From Arthrobacter sp. S41 (GTDB lineage Bacteria > Actinomycetota > Actinomycetes > Actinomycetales > Micrococcaceae): a DNA stretch of 64,000 bases. Positions 55,170 to 64,000 of this stretch are shown here, one piece after another (within the stretch, counting starts at the first letter, position 1; each line of letters begins with the position of its first letter). The stretch is taken from positions 1,178,001 to 1,242,000 of the forward strand of contig NZ_SIHY01000001.1 in assembly GCF_004320535.1 (NCBI RefSeq), read 5' to 3'. Below the pieces are notes generated by a model, which saw only the letters and a program-made list of their open reading frames with translations, did not search any database and was not told the origin of the DNA. Both the position numbers and the translations under genes were made by a program.

Positions 55170-57263
55170 TTATTGCCAGCCGGTGGCCTTGGTGAAGGCA
55201 TCAGCAAATTGGCGCTTGGCACTAACCACAAAAGTCTTGGATAGGTGTGAATCATCTAAGTACGTTGAAACATTACCGATCACAGCTTTGCAGACCCCAT
55301 CAGGGCAGAGCAAGCCGGTCATATCTAATGAGACAACTTGCTCGCCATAATCATGCTTCGCCAAGAAATCTTGAACCGGATTGTCTTGGGCTAATGTCTC
55401 TGCGGCTGATCCGTCACAGGCTTCAGGGTGCTTGGCATGATTATCAACGCATTCGGCTATGGAGTAGGTGTAGCGCGGGGTATCGCGCATGGCGATGACC
55501 TTGCTGCCTACATTGAGGAATGGCTGGATAGCTTCGGCGTAGTGGTCCACCATGGTTTCCTGCTGCCCCGGCGTGCGGCCATCATCGGCTGTGTCGGCCA
55601 CGGTCTTGGTGGCCGTGGTCATCACCATTTTGGGTTTCAGATCAGCGACATACTTTTTGGCTGCATCTTGGAAGTCAGCGCATTCAGGTTCTGAGCGGTC
55701 AGCATCGGAGCCGTAGCGGCATCCGGGGTGGAAGACCAGTACCCAGCTTCCGCCGGATTCTTCAATTGCGGAAGCGGCGGCCTCGGACCAGTGCTGCATG
55801 TGCGAATCCCCCAGCAACACCACATCTGGAGAACCATCAAAGTTTCCACCCTGTTCGCAGAACATGATGCGCTCGTCGTTAGGGCTGTTGGACCCGGCGC
55901 AGGAGCTCCCTGGAGACTGCCATTCATCTTCCAACTCGGTGGCCAAAGGCAACGTCAATGCGGCAGGTGAAGGATCCCAGTCCTCGGTTGCGGTGGCTCC
56001 GGGGTTATCGGCAACGCTTTGGGTGGCGGCGACGGCACTTCGGTGAGCCACATTGTTGGTCCACGCGGTCACCGAGAGGTTGACGATGCCCAGGCCAATG
56101 GCCACCACTGCCACCTGGCCGAGGACCCTGATACCTGTCTGCGGTACCCAGTGCGGGAAGCTGAAGTTGTTTTGCCAATTGACCGCCGGCTTCTCAACAA
56201 AGTTGGTGGTGACCCATGAAGCCGCGATGGCAGAAATGATCAGTACCGTTCCGTCAAGGAAGGAAGCGTGCTCCTTGCCGGAGGCTTCTAGGTAGAAGAC
56301 CAGCATTGGCCAGTGCCACAGGTACATGCCGTAGGACAGGTCGCCGAGCTTCACCAATGGCTTCATGGACAAGAACCCTGATGGGTTGGCCCAGTTGCGA
56401 GGTGCAGGGGCAGCGATAATCATCGCGGCGCCTAGCGTTGGGACCAAAGCCATGAAGCCCGGGAACTGACCTTGGACATCCAGCACGGCTCCGCTGCCAA
56501 TGATGGTGAGCATTCCTACCCAGCCGGCAACTCGGCGGATCTTCTCTGGCAGGGTGTTCAGCCAGGGCAAGGTCAGGGCGAACAAGGAACCGAGAGCAAA
56601 TTCCCAAAGGCGTGCGCCGGTGTGGAAGTAGGCAACCTGCTGGTTAGTGGCAGTGATGTTGATGGAAAACGCGAGAGATCCAATGAAGATCAATCCGAAG
56701 AGCGTTCCGGCAACCCACGCGAAGTTGAAACGCTTGGAGAACAGCTTCCAGATCAGTGCACTGAAGGCCAAGACTATGGGCCAGAGAATGAAGATTTGTC
56801 CCTGAACGGATAAGGACCAGAAGTGCTGTAGCGGTGAGGCTGAGTCTGTGTTGAACGCGTAGTAATCGACCTGATGATTAGCCAGATACCAGTTCTGTTT
56901 GTAGAGCATTGATGCTCTGGACTGATCGATGAGCTCCACCCAGCGGCTACTGGGCAAGATGATCCAGGCGGCAACGATAACGCTGATGATCACCGTCGCA
57001 GCTTGCGGGATTAGTCTGGAGAACCGGTGCAGCCATCCAGTAATGAGTGGCGTGCGTTCACCGCGAGAAATTCTGCGAGCGGTGGATGAGGTGAGGAAAA
57101 AAGCGGAGAGCATCAAGAAGATGTCGACTCCCCCGGAGACCTTGGAGAACCATATGTGATAGCACATCACCAGCAATACGGCTAAGGCTCGAAGACCCTG
57201 TAAGTCGACCCGAAAGTCAGCACCTTTGGTGCTTTTCCGGGGCTGTTTGAGGGCGGTAGTCAC
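55170..57263 (-). CDS. Membrane acyltransferase with C-terminal SGNH domain
   Basis: A 697-residue OafA/YrhL-type protein. The N-terminal Acyltransferase_3 domain (about 15-400, some ten helices) starts FRVDLQGLRALAVLLVMCYH and includes the partly conserved GGVDIFLMLSAFFL. The C-terminal extracytoplasmic SGNH domain (about 455-697) has VVLLGDSHMQHW with the Ser and a final DDSHLS with Asp/His. Such proteins O-acetylate cell-wall or surface polysaccharides, the SGNH domain completing the transfer. It is a single gene; the substrate is unknown. Confidence 0.92.
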   Translation of the reverse strand: MTTALKQPRKSTKGADFRVDLQGLRALAVLLVMCYHIWFSKVSGGVDIFLMLSAFFLTSSTARRISRGERTPLITGWLHRFSRLIPQAATVIISVIVAAWIILPSSRWVELIDQSRASMLYKQNWYLANHQVDYYAFNTDSASPLQHFWSLSVQGQIFILWPIVLAFSALIWKLFSKRFNFAWVAGTLFGLIFIGSLAFSINITATNQQVAYFHTGARLWEFALGSLFALTLPWLNTLPEKIRRVAGWVGMLTIIGSGAVLDVQGQFPGFMALVPTLGAAMIIAAPAPRNWANPSGFLSMKPLVKLGDLSYGMYLWHWPMLVFYLEASGKEHASFLDGTVLIISAIAASWVTTNFVEKPAVNWQNNFSFPHWVPQTGIRVLGQVAVVAIGLGIVNLSVTAWTNNVAHRSAVAATQSVADNPGATATEDWDPSPAALTLPLATELEDEWQSPGSSCAGSNSPNDERIMFCEQGGNFDGSPDVVLLGDSHMQHWSEAAASAIEESGGSWVLVFHPGCRYGSDADRSEPECADFQDAAKKYVADLKPKMVMTTATKTVADTADDGRTPGQQETMVDHYAEAIQPFLNVGSKVIAMRDTPRYTYSIAECVDNHAKHPEACDGSAAETLAQDNPVQDFLAKHDYGEQVVSLDMTGLLCPDGVCKAVIGNVSTYLDDSHLSKTFVVSAKRQFADAFTKATGWQ

Positions 57264-57486
57264 AAGCTATGCTTCCGTCGGGGACTCGGGCATGACTTCG
57301 GTGTTTAATCTTCTTGACACGTCAGACAACTATTGAGCCTATCAATCGACACTGTGATCCCCACACAGGTTGGCACGCCCTACAGCGCTCCTCAAGCAAT
57401 AAATGCAGAGCTTGTATTGAGCTGACTTGCGCAAGATTAACTGAGCCTTGGAACCGACAAATTCCCTGTGAACTTGAGGATTTGAC

Positions 57487-57981
57487 GTGCGTCACCCCCA
57501 TGCCAAAGAATCGTCATTTTATGATTGCCTAATGAGCCTTCAGTGGATGGGACCGATATCGACGACAATTGCAGTTTTGTTTGTCGTCTACCAGGGATTT
57601 GATGAACGGTCGCTGAGCAAGAAATTTTCAACTTTGGCGGAAGCGCGAACAAACCTGCCCGAGGGCAGCAGCACACAAAGATCAATAGATTCGACGTTAG
57701 CAATTTTGGCTGACAAGATCGAACGCCAGTCACGACCACGTCGCCTTTTAGATTGGCTTAGCATGTTCGCGAAGATCTTGTTGACTTTGGCGTTTCTGTT
57801 GTTCACCTCGCAATGGGTCATCACGGCGGGATTCGATAACCCGGAGGACATGGATGAAACTTCCAGAAATCTGGCGGAAATTGCCTATGGCTTTGGCCTG
57901 ATCTGTAGCGAGCTAGGAATAGCCATACTCATTATCGTGCTGTTTACCAAGCACGAGAAAACGCACATACTGAAGAAATAG
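57487..57981 (+). CDS. Hypothetical membrane protein, 164 aa
   Basis: Three membrane segments: MGPISTTIAVLFVVYQGF near 21-38, FAKILLTLAFLLFTSQWVI near 93-113 and GFGLICSELGIAILIIVLF near 134-155, with a polar cytoplasmic loop between the first two. The family is unknown. The GTG at 57487 has GAGG seven bases upstream; ATG 57532 would give a shorter form without a site. It stands alone between the acyltransferase and groEL. Confidence 0.6.
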   Translation: MRHPHAKESSFYDCLMSLQWMGPISTTIAVLFVVYQGFDERSLSKKFSTLAEARTNLPEGSSTQRSIDSTLAILADKIERQSRPRRLLDWLSMFAKILLTLAFLLFTSQWVITAGFDNPEDMDETSRNLAEIAYGFGLICSELGIAILIIVLFTKHEKTHILKK

Positions 57982-58154
57982 ATTTTCCGATTGGCGGTTT
58001 GCCGAGTTTGCGGAACGACCACGAGAATGACTTGATCGAGCATCCCGCCGAAGTCACCTTGCACCAGACAACCGACGCGAATTCATTATGCAACTCCAAA
58101 ACCTGATGCTAACAGCCAATCCTCGTAGTTGAATATCGAACTACTAATGAAAAG

Positions 58155-58200
58155 AAGCCGCCGCCGGCTCAAGTAAGAACTTGATCCGACGGCGGCTTCA
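58155..58200 (-). terminator. Terminator of groEL
   Basis: A 21-base stem with two mismatches (58155-58175 with 58180-58200, AAGA loop), followed in the minus direction by TTTTC. It lies 16 bases beyond the groEL stop. Confidence 0.92.
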
Positions 58201-58216
58201 AAGCCTAGTCAATGAC

Positions 58217-59839
<1,623 letters not shown>

Positions 59840-59854
59840 TTAGAGAGGGTGGCG

Positions 59855-60151
59855 TTACTTTACGACAACTGCCAGTACGTCGCGAGCCGAGAGTACGAGG
59901 TACTCTTCGTTGCCGACCTTGACCTCGGTTCCGCCGTACTTCGAGTACAGAACTACGTCGCCTTCAGCAACGTCTACAGGAACGCGGTTACCCTTGTCGT
60001 CAATGCGGCCGGGGCCTACTGCAACAACGGTGCCTTCCTGTGGCTTTTCCTTAGCGGAATCAGGGATAACAAGGCCCGAAGCGGTGGTGGTTACGGCTTC
60101 GACCTGCTTGATGACAATGCGGTCTTCGAGCGGCTTGATGGAGACAGACAT
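59855..60151 (-). CDS. groES: Co-chaperonin GroES
   Basis: A 98-residue Hsp10 that caps Gro[22 protein letters not shown], the mobile loop and [23 protein letters not shown] are diagnostic in pieces; the end is [13 protein letters not shown]. The ATG at 60151 follows AAAGGAGAGACC. It is first in the groES-groEL unit, with the CIRCE element 159 bases upstream. Confidence 0.98.
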   Translation of the reverse strand: MSVSIKPLEDRIVIKQVEAVTTTASGLVIPDSAKEKPQEGTVVAVGPGRIDDKGNRVPVDVAEGDVVLYSKYGGTEVKVGNEEYLVLSARDVLAVVVK

Positions 60152-60294
60152 GGTCTCTCCTTTTCGTGTACGAACCAATGGTGGTAGGGGTGCGCCCTAT
60201 GGCATTGGACCAACCGTCGTCGCGGTGCCAGTTGGTGGTATCCAGTCAGGCGGTGGTTCCACACCCAATAAAGTGTGCAGAACTTCCAACACTG

Positions 60295-60336
60295 ACTTTA
60301 GGACGTGCTTTAGCACTCGGTCAAGGCGAGTGCTAA
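60295..60336 (-). promoter_or_regulatory. CIRCE operator and promoter of groESL
   Basis: TTAGCACTC and GAGTGCTAA flank exactly nine bases at 60310-60336: a perfect CIRCE, the HrcA-binding site. On the minus strand the -35-like TTGACC (60324-60319) lies in the CIRCE spacer, and TAAAGT (60300-60295) follows after 18 bases, so HrcA binding would cover the -35 region. Confidence 0.92.
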
Positions 60337-60345
60337 CGAATGCCC

Positions 60346-61923
60346 TTAGTTCGTCACACCGGTTCGCGCAGAGCGCACAGCAGCCGACTCTTCGATGTCC
60401 TCCGGAGCCGAAAGATCGATCTGTTCAAGGGTGACCATCTTTGACTTAGTGACCAACCGGTGCCCCAACCACAGCCCGAGGAATAGTGGCAGACCAATGT
60501 AGGCGGACAGTACTTCCAGGCCATGACCGGCTAATACCGCCTGATAGTTCTGTCCAACAATCACGGCAATAAGCATTATGAACGCCACGATAGGACCCAA
60601 GGGGAACAATGGTGCACGGTACGGAAGATCTTTGACGCTATAGCCCTGCGCCAAATAGCCGCGCCGGAAGCGGTAGTGTGATGCGGCGATGCCTACCCAG
60701 ACAATAAATCCGCATAGTCCGGAGACGTTGAGCAACCAGGTGTAGGCGGCACCCTGCCCTACCAGTGCGGTCAGGAACCCAAACAGACCCACCGCTGCCG
60801 TAGCCATCAGAGCGATAATCGGAACACCGCGGGAATTGGTGCGTCCAAAAATCTTGGGAGCCTTTCCGTCATGGGCCATGGAGTAGAGCATGCGGGTAGA
60901 GGCATAAAGACCGGAGTTCCCGGCAGAGAGAATCGCTGTAAGAATCACTGCGTTCATTGCTGCCGCAGCAAAGGCAATGCCTGCGCGTTCAAAGACCAAA
61001 GTAAAAGGTGAGGAAGCAACATCCGCTTCACCGCTGGCCAACAGGCTGGGGTCAGCAAAAGGAATGAGGCAACCGATGATGAAGATGGCACCGATGTAGA
61101 AGAGCATGATGCGCCAGAAGACTCGGCGGATTGCTTTGGGAACTTCTCGGCGGGGGTCCTTAGCTTCACCGGCAGCAACACCCACCAGCTCGGTGCCTTG
61201 GAAAGAGAAACCGGCAATCATGAATACTGAAAGAATGGACAGCCAACCACCATGGAAGACTTCTTTGCCTTCCCTCCAGTTGGCCAGTGGGTCACTTTGC
61301 GTTCCGAGCACTCCGAAGATCATCAACACGCCAGCAGCCAAGAAAGCTACCACGGTGGCAACTTTGATCATGGCCAACCAGAACTCACCTTCGCCGAAAG
61401 CTTTGGCCGAGAGCGCGTTTAGTGCCGTTAGCGCCACGAGGAATACTGCAGCCCAAATCCAGCCCGGAACATCGGGCAACCAGAAGCTCATGACGATGCC
61501 GGCGGCTACAAGTTCAGCAGCAACGGTGATGGCCCAGTTGAACCAGTAGTTCCAGCCAATGGCGAAGCCGAACGAGGGTGAAACAAATCGGGTAGCGAAG
61601 GTTTGAAAGGAACCAGCCACCGGGAGCTTGGCAGTCATCTCCCCCAGTGATTGCATCAACAGGTAGACCATCAGGCCGACTGCCGCATAGGCCACCAAAG
61701 CGCCGCCAGGTCCAGCCTCCGCGATGGTTCCACCCGAGGCGACAAACAAGCCGGTACCGATAGACCCACCGATGGCAATCATCTGTAGGTGGCGACTACT
61801 CATGCCGCGCTTGAGTTGGTTTTGAGCCAGTGGCGCAGGGTCGTTCAGGTCCCCGACACTTGTTGGCAATTGATTGCTCGACGTCGTTGTCGTTCGCTGC
61901 ATAGATTTCTTCACAGGTGCCAT
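60346..61923 (-). CDS. Amino-acid permease (AAT/LysP-like)
   Basis: About 525 residues with 12 membrane helices of the APC superfamily. The N-terminal cytoplasmic run RGMSSRHLQMIAIGGSIGTG and LFVASGGTIAEAGPGGALVAY are the AAT signatures, with FSFQGTELVGVAAGEAKDP further on. LysP-type lysine uptake is the nearest subgroup by eye. The start is 61923 (alternatives 61902, 61938). Its 3' end lies ten bases from the CIRCE element. Confidence 0.9.
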   Translation of the reverse strand: MAPVKKSMQRTTTTSSNQLPTSVGDLNDPAPLAQNQLKRGMSSRHLQMIAIGGSIGTGLFVASGGTIAEAGPGGALVAYAAVGLMVYLLMQSLGEMTAKLPVAGSFQTFATRFVSPSFGFAIGWNYWFNWAITVAAELVAAGIVMSFWLPDVPGWIWAAVFLVALTALNALSAKAFGEGEFWLAMIKVATVVAFLAAGVLMIFGVLGTQSDPLANWREGKEVFHGGWLSILSVFMIAGFSFQGTELVGVAAGEAKDPRREVPKAIRRVFWRIMLFYIGAIFIIGCLIPFADPSLLASGEADVASSPFTLVFERAGIAFAAAAMNAVILTAILSAGNSGLYASTRMLYSMAHDGKAPKIFGRTNSRGVPIIALMATAAVGLFGFLTALVGQGAAYTWLLNVSGLCGFIVWVGIAASHYRFRRGYLAQGYSVKDLPYRAPLFPLGPIVAFIMLIAVIVGQNYQAVLAGHGLEVLSAYIGLPLFLGLWLGHRLVTKSKMVTLEQIDLSAPEDIEESAAVRSARTGVTN

Positions 61924-61938
61924 GGAACACCAAACCAT

Positions 61939-62351
61939 GACCGAATGCGACCTGAGTCACTTCAGTTTTCCTCTATGCACTTCGCCTTTATCGCGCAACA
62001 CGAGCAATCTGGCTTCGCAGCTCGCTAACTCGAACGACTGACTCTAAATCAGCCAAAGCTCTACCCGCCAGAAACATTTGAAGGATGCAACAAAGCATTA
62101 CGCTTTCTAAACAAATGGCACTCCATGAAACAGCTTCGCTTAGCCAGCCAAGAATCACGCTTCACAGTTTGAACCCAAATGCCCTGACTCCGATCTCTCC
62201 CGAGGCGTGGGCAGCACCCGATTGCACCGACCTTCAAGACCATCAAGAGAATCTGAATATGACGCCGTAGTGTCACATAGGTCACATCGCCCAACTGGAG
62301 GCAACAGGCTTCTAGACAAAACAAGCAAACTATCAACGCTAGGCTTGAGAC
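61939..62351. other. Divergent intergenic region
   Basis: About 410 bases between the divergent permease and methyltransferase genes, expected to carry both promoters. No RNA gene, repeat or further coding sequence was recognised. Confidence 0.5.
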
Positions 62352-63593
62352 ATGGCTCAGGCTTCTAACGACTCAACGCTCAACGAACAATTCGCCGCTC
62401 TGCTTTCTGCAGAAGGCTGGCAATTGCTTTCCACCATTGATCCATCCATGGTCTCTTCCAAGGATGCAGCGTGGACCCTGAATGAAAAACTGCGCAAGGA
62501 CGGGCACGCACCAGAAGTGGTTCGTGCGGTCATTGCCCAGTCCGAGCTTCGTTACAAAGCCCGCGTCAAGTTTGGCCCTTTTGCTGACTCGTTGATTTTC
62601 ACTCCGGCCGGTCTGGAACAGGCCACCCGGCTGACCATCGCCGGGCTACATGCCCAACGCTTCACCAAGGCTGGCGCAACCCACGTGGCTGACCTCGGCT
62701 GCGGTATTGGTACTGACTCGATTGCACTGGCAAGTGCCGGACTGCAGGTCACCGCGGTAGAAAAAGATGAAACCACCGCGGCAGCAACCACGTTGAACCT
62801 GATGCCATTTGAGAATGCCAAGGTTGTGCACGGTGGAGCTGAGGAAACAGACCTGACTGGAATTGACGGAGTCTGGCTTGATCCGGCACGCCGAACCGAT
62901 GTCGCCGGTAGTACCCGCAGACTCTTTGACCCAGAGGCCTTCTCCCCTCCCCTGTCTTTTGTTGAGAAACTGGTTGATTCCGGACTAGATGTTGGCGTGA
63001 AGCTTGGCCCAGGCCTGCCCCACGATGCCATTCCTGCGAATGCAGAATCTGTGTGGATTTCTGATCACGGATCAGTCATTGAAGCGTGCCTCTGGTTTGG
63101 CAAACTCAAGCGTGAGAACGTGGCTCGCGCTGCTCTGGTCATCGACAAAGATGGCGCTCATGAATTGACGAGCCCTGTGGCGGACAAAGATGACAAGTTA
63201 GCTGAAGTTGGTGAACTGGCTGCGCACATCTATGAACCCGATGGTGCGGTGATCCGTTCTCATCTGATTTCAAAGCTTTTGGAAAGCACCGGAGGGCATC
63301 TGCTTGATGAGCACATTGCCTACTTCACGCATGAAGATAAGATCTCCACTCCCTTTGCTCGTGGTTATGAAGTGCTAGCAGTTCACGACTACAACGTGAA
63401 GAAACTGCGTAGCTGGGTCAAGGCCAATGGCATTGGCACCTTGGACATCAAAAAGCGCGGAGTTGATGCAACGCCAGAAGAGCTACGCAAGATTCTTCTG
63501 GCCGGCGCACCCAAGGGCGCGAAGAACCGAGCAACGCTGATGCTGGCACGTATTGGAGATAAGCGTGTAGCTTTCGAAGTATCACCTCACTAA
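62352..63593 (+). CDS. Class I SAM-dependent methyltransferase with THUMP-like domain
   Basis: A 413-residue protein. A Rossmann methyltransferase core (VADLGCGIGTDSIALA near 110, TAVEKDETTAAA, WLDPARRT) is followed by a C-terminal THUMP-like domain (about 320-405). This architecture is widespread in actinobacteria near groESL and is probably an RNA methyltransferase, but its substrate is unproven. The stop is part of a small 63581-63604 hairpin without a T-run. Confidence 0.88.
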   Translation: MAQASNDSTLNEQFAALLSAEGWQLLSTIDPSMVSSKDAAWTLNEKLRKDGHAPEVVRAVIAQSELRYKARVKFGPFADSLIFTPAGLEQATRLTIAGLHAQRFTKAGATHVADLGCGIGTDSIALASAGLQVTAVEKDETTAAATTLNLMPFENAKVVHGGAEETDLTGIDGVWLDPARRTDVAGSTRRLFDPEAFSPPLSFVEKLVDSGLDVGVKLGPGLPHDAIPANAESVWISDHGSVIEACLWFGKLKRENVARAALVIDKDGAHELTSPVADKDDKLAEVGELAAHIYEPDGAVIRSHLISKLLESTGGHLLDEHIAYFTHEDKISTPFARGYEVLAVHDYNVKKLRSWVKANGIGTLDIKKRGVDATPEELRKILLAGAPKGAKNRATLMLARIGDKRVAFEVSPH

Positions 63594-63747
63594 TCTGAGG
63601 TGATGCACCTCCCATCGGTTCGCTATCCCAACCGACGAGTTGCAATATATAGAATGGGTATGGAGAAACAACGATTTTCGGTGAATCTCCTGTCCTGTTT
63701 GTTCGGCTCCGGAGTGATCCGCCCGAGTAGTCATCACAAGGAGCACC

Positions 63748-64000
63748 GTGCAGAAAATCGAGTTCGCCAAATCCGCCCAATCCACCATTGGTGTTGAATG
63801 GGAAATTGCTCTAGTCGATCGCGAAGACGCGGACTTGTGCTCGGTAGCTGAAGATGTCCTTGACCAGCTCAAGAAAGATGCTGGTCTGAGCCATGAAGAT
63901 GAGCACCCAACGGTCAAGCCAGAGTTGCTGATGAATACCGTTGAGGTAGTCACCGGTGTGCACAAGACAGTGGCCAGTGCTGCTGAGGAACTTCGCACCA
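63748..64000 (+). CDS. Carboxylate-amine ligase / glutamate-cysteine ligase family (YbdK), 3' end outside window
   Basis: The GTG at 63748 is preceded by AAGGAG at 63738-63743. The visible 84 residues (QKIEFAKSAQSTIGVEWEIA, LLMNTVEVVTGVHKT) match the N-terminus of the YbdK/GCS2 family, which ligates glutamate to amines or cysteine. Visible conserved residues include the GVEWE metal/ATP Glu residues and the E-V-V-T-G segment. The rest of the gene lies beyond the right edge. Confidence 0.88.
   Translation, partial: MQKIEFAKSAQSTIGVEWEIALVDREDADLCSVAEDVLDQLKKDAGLSHEDEHPTVKPELLMNTVEVVTGVHKTVASAAEELRT

Noticed and set aside
62061-62336. A 91-codon minus-strand frame in the permease-methyltransferase gap
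   Set aside because: Cys/Leu-rich composition, no ribosome site, and it covers the expected divergent promoters.

Overview
The window reads as chromosomal DNA of a high-GC Gram-positive actinobacterium of the family Micrococcaceae (Arthrobacter/Glutamicibacter-like). This is inference from gene content: the actinobacterial histidine phosphatase - DUF3090 - SCO1664 trio, GuaB3 beside GuaB, DUF3817 next to SURF1 and guaA, groESL under a CIRCE element, many GTG/TTG starts, and Ig-like 'ISGTxxVG' repeat surface proteins. No rRNA, tRNA, CRISPR array, intact insertion sequence or prophage was recognised.

Layout. 1-6 kb: end of an acyl-CoA synthetase, an overlapping glutaryl-CoA-dehydrogenase-like enzyme, an MBL hydrolase, and the trio. 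6-17.3 kb: a patchwork of small accessory genes (DinB-like, a double GNAT, DUF4287, ABM, two-component system behind a COG4705 membrane protein, GNATs, a Phd/RelE-type toxin-antitoxin pair). Three genes here are broken (an esterase, an AHSA1-type SRPBCC protein, a DUF2316 protein), and one remnant is possible. 17.3-38.1 kb: housekeeping block with ychF, ispH, a secreted polysaccharide deacetylase, xseAB, ppk2, an AlaA-like aminotransferase, a ProX-like lipoprotein, Nudix and Lrp genes, 5-FTHF cyclo-ligase, an SAF/CpaB-like protein, a very large helicase-nuclease homologue with altered active-site motifs, guaA, DUF3817 and SURF1. 38.1-41.8 kb: mostly one secreted protein built of nearly identical DNA repeats, flanked by gene-poor DNA. 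41.8-47.7 kb: guaB3, a BtrH_N/DUF4872 gene with an internal amber codon, then TetR/acetyltransferase and divergent MFS and VanZ genes. 47.7-52 kb: a catabolic operon lacI - MFS - SDR - BKACE, probably oxidising a 3-hydroxy acid and cleaving the 3-keto acid with acetyl-CoA. 52-53.4 kb: a short cationic amphipathic peptide followed by a four-helix membrane protein, the best candidate for an undescribed small system. 53.5-64 kb: guaB, an acyltransferase-SGNH membrane protein, groEL-groES with CIRCE, an amino-acid permease, a THUMP-like methyltransferase and the start of a glutamate-cysteine ligase-type gene.

Guanine nucleotide metabolism (guaA, guaB3, guaB) is spread over about 20 kb on the same strand. 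The most unusual items are the helicase-like protein with Ala in place of the Walker A Lys, the peptide/membrane-protein pair, the leaderless TA promoter whose spacer is filled by a palindrome and whose operon ends in a GNAT gene, and four genes with single disabling lesions that need confirmation against raw reads.
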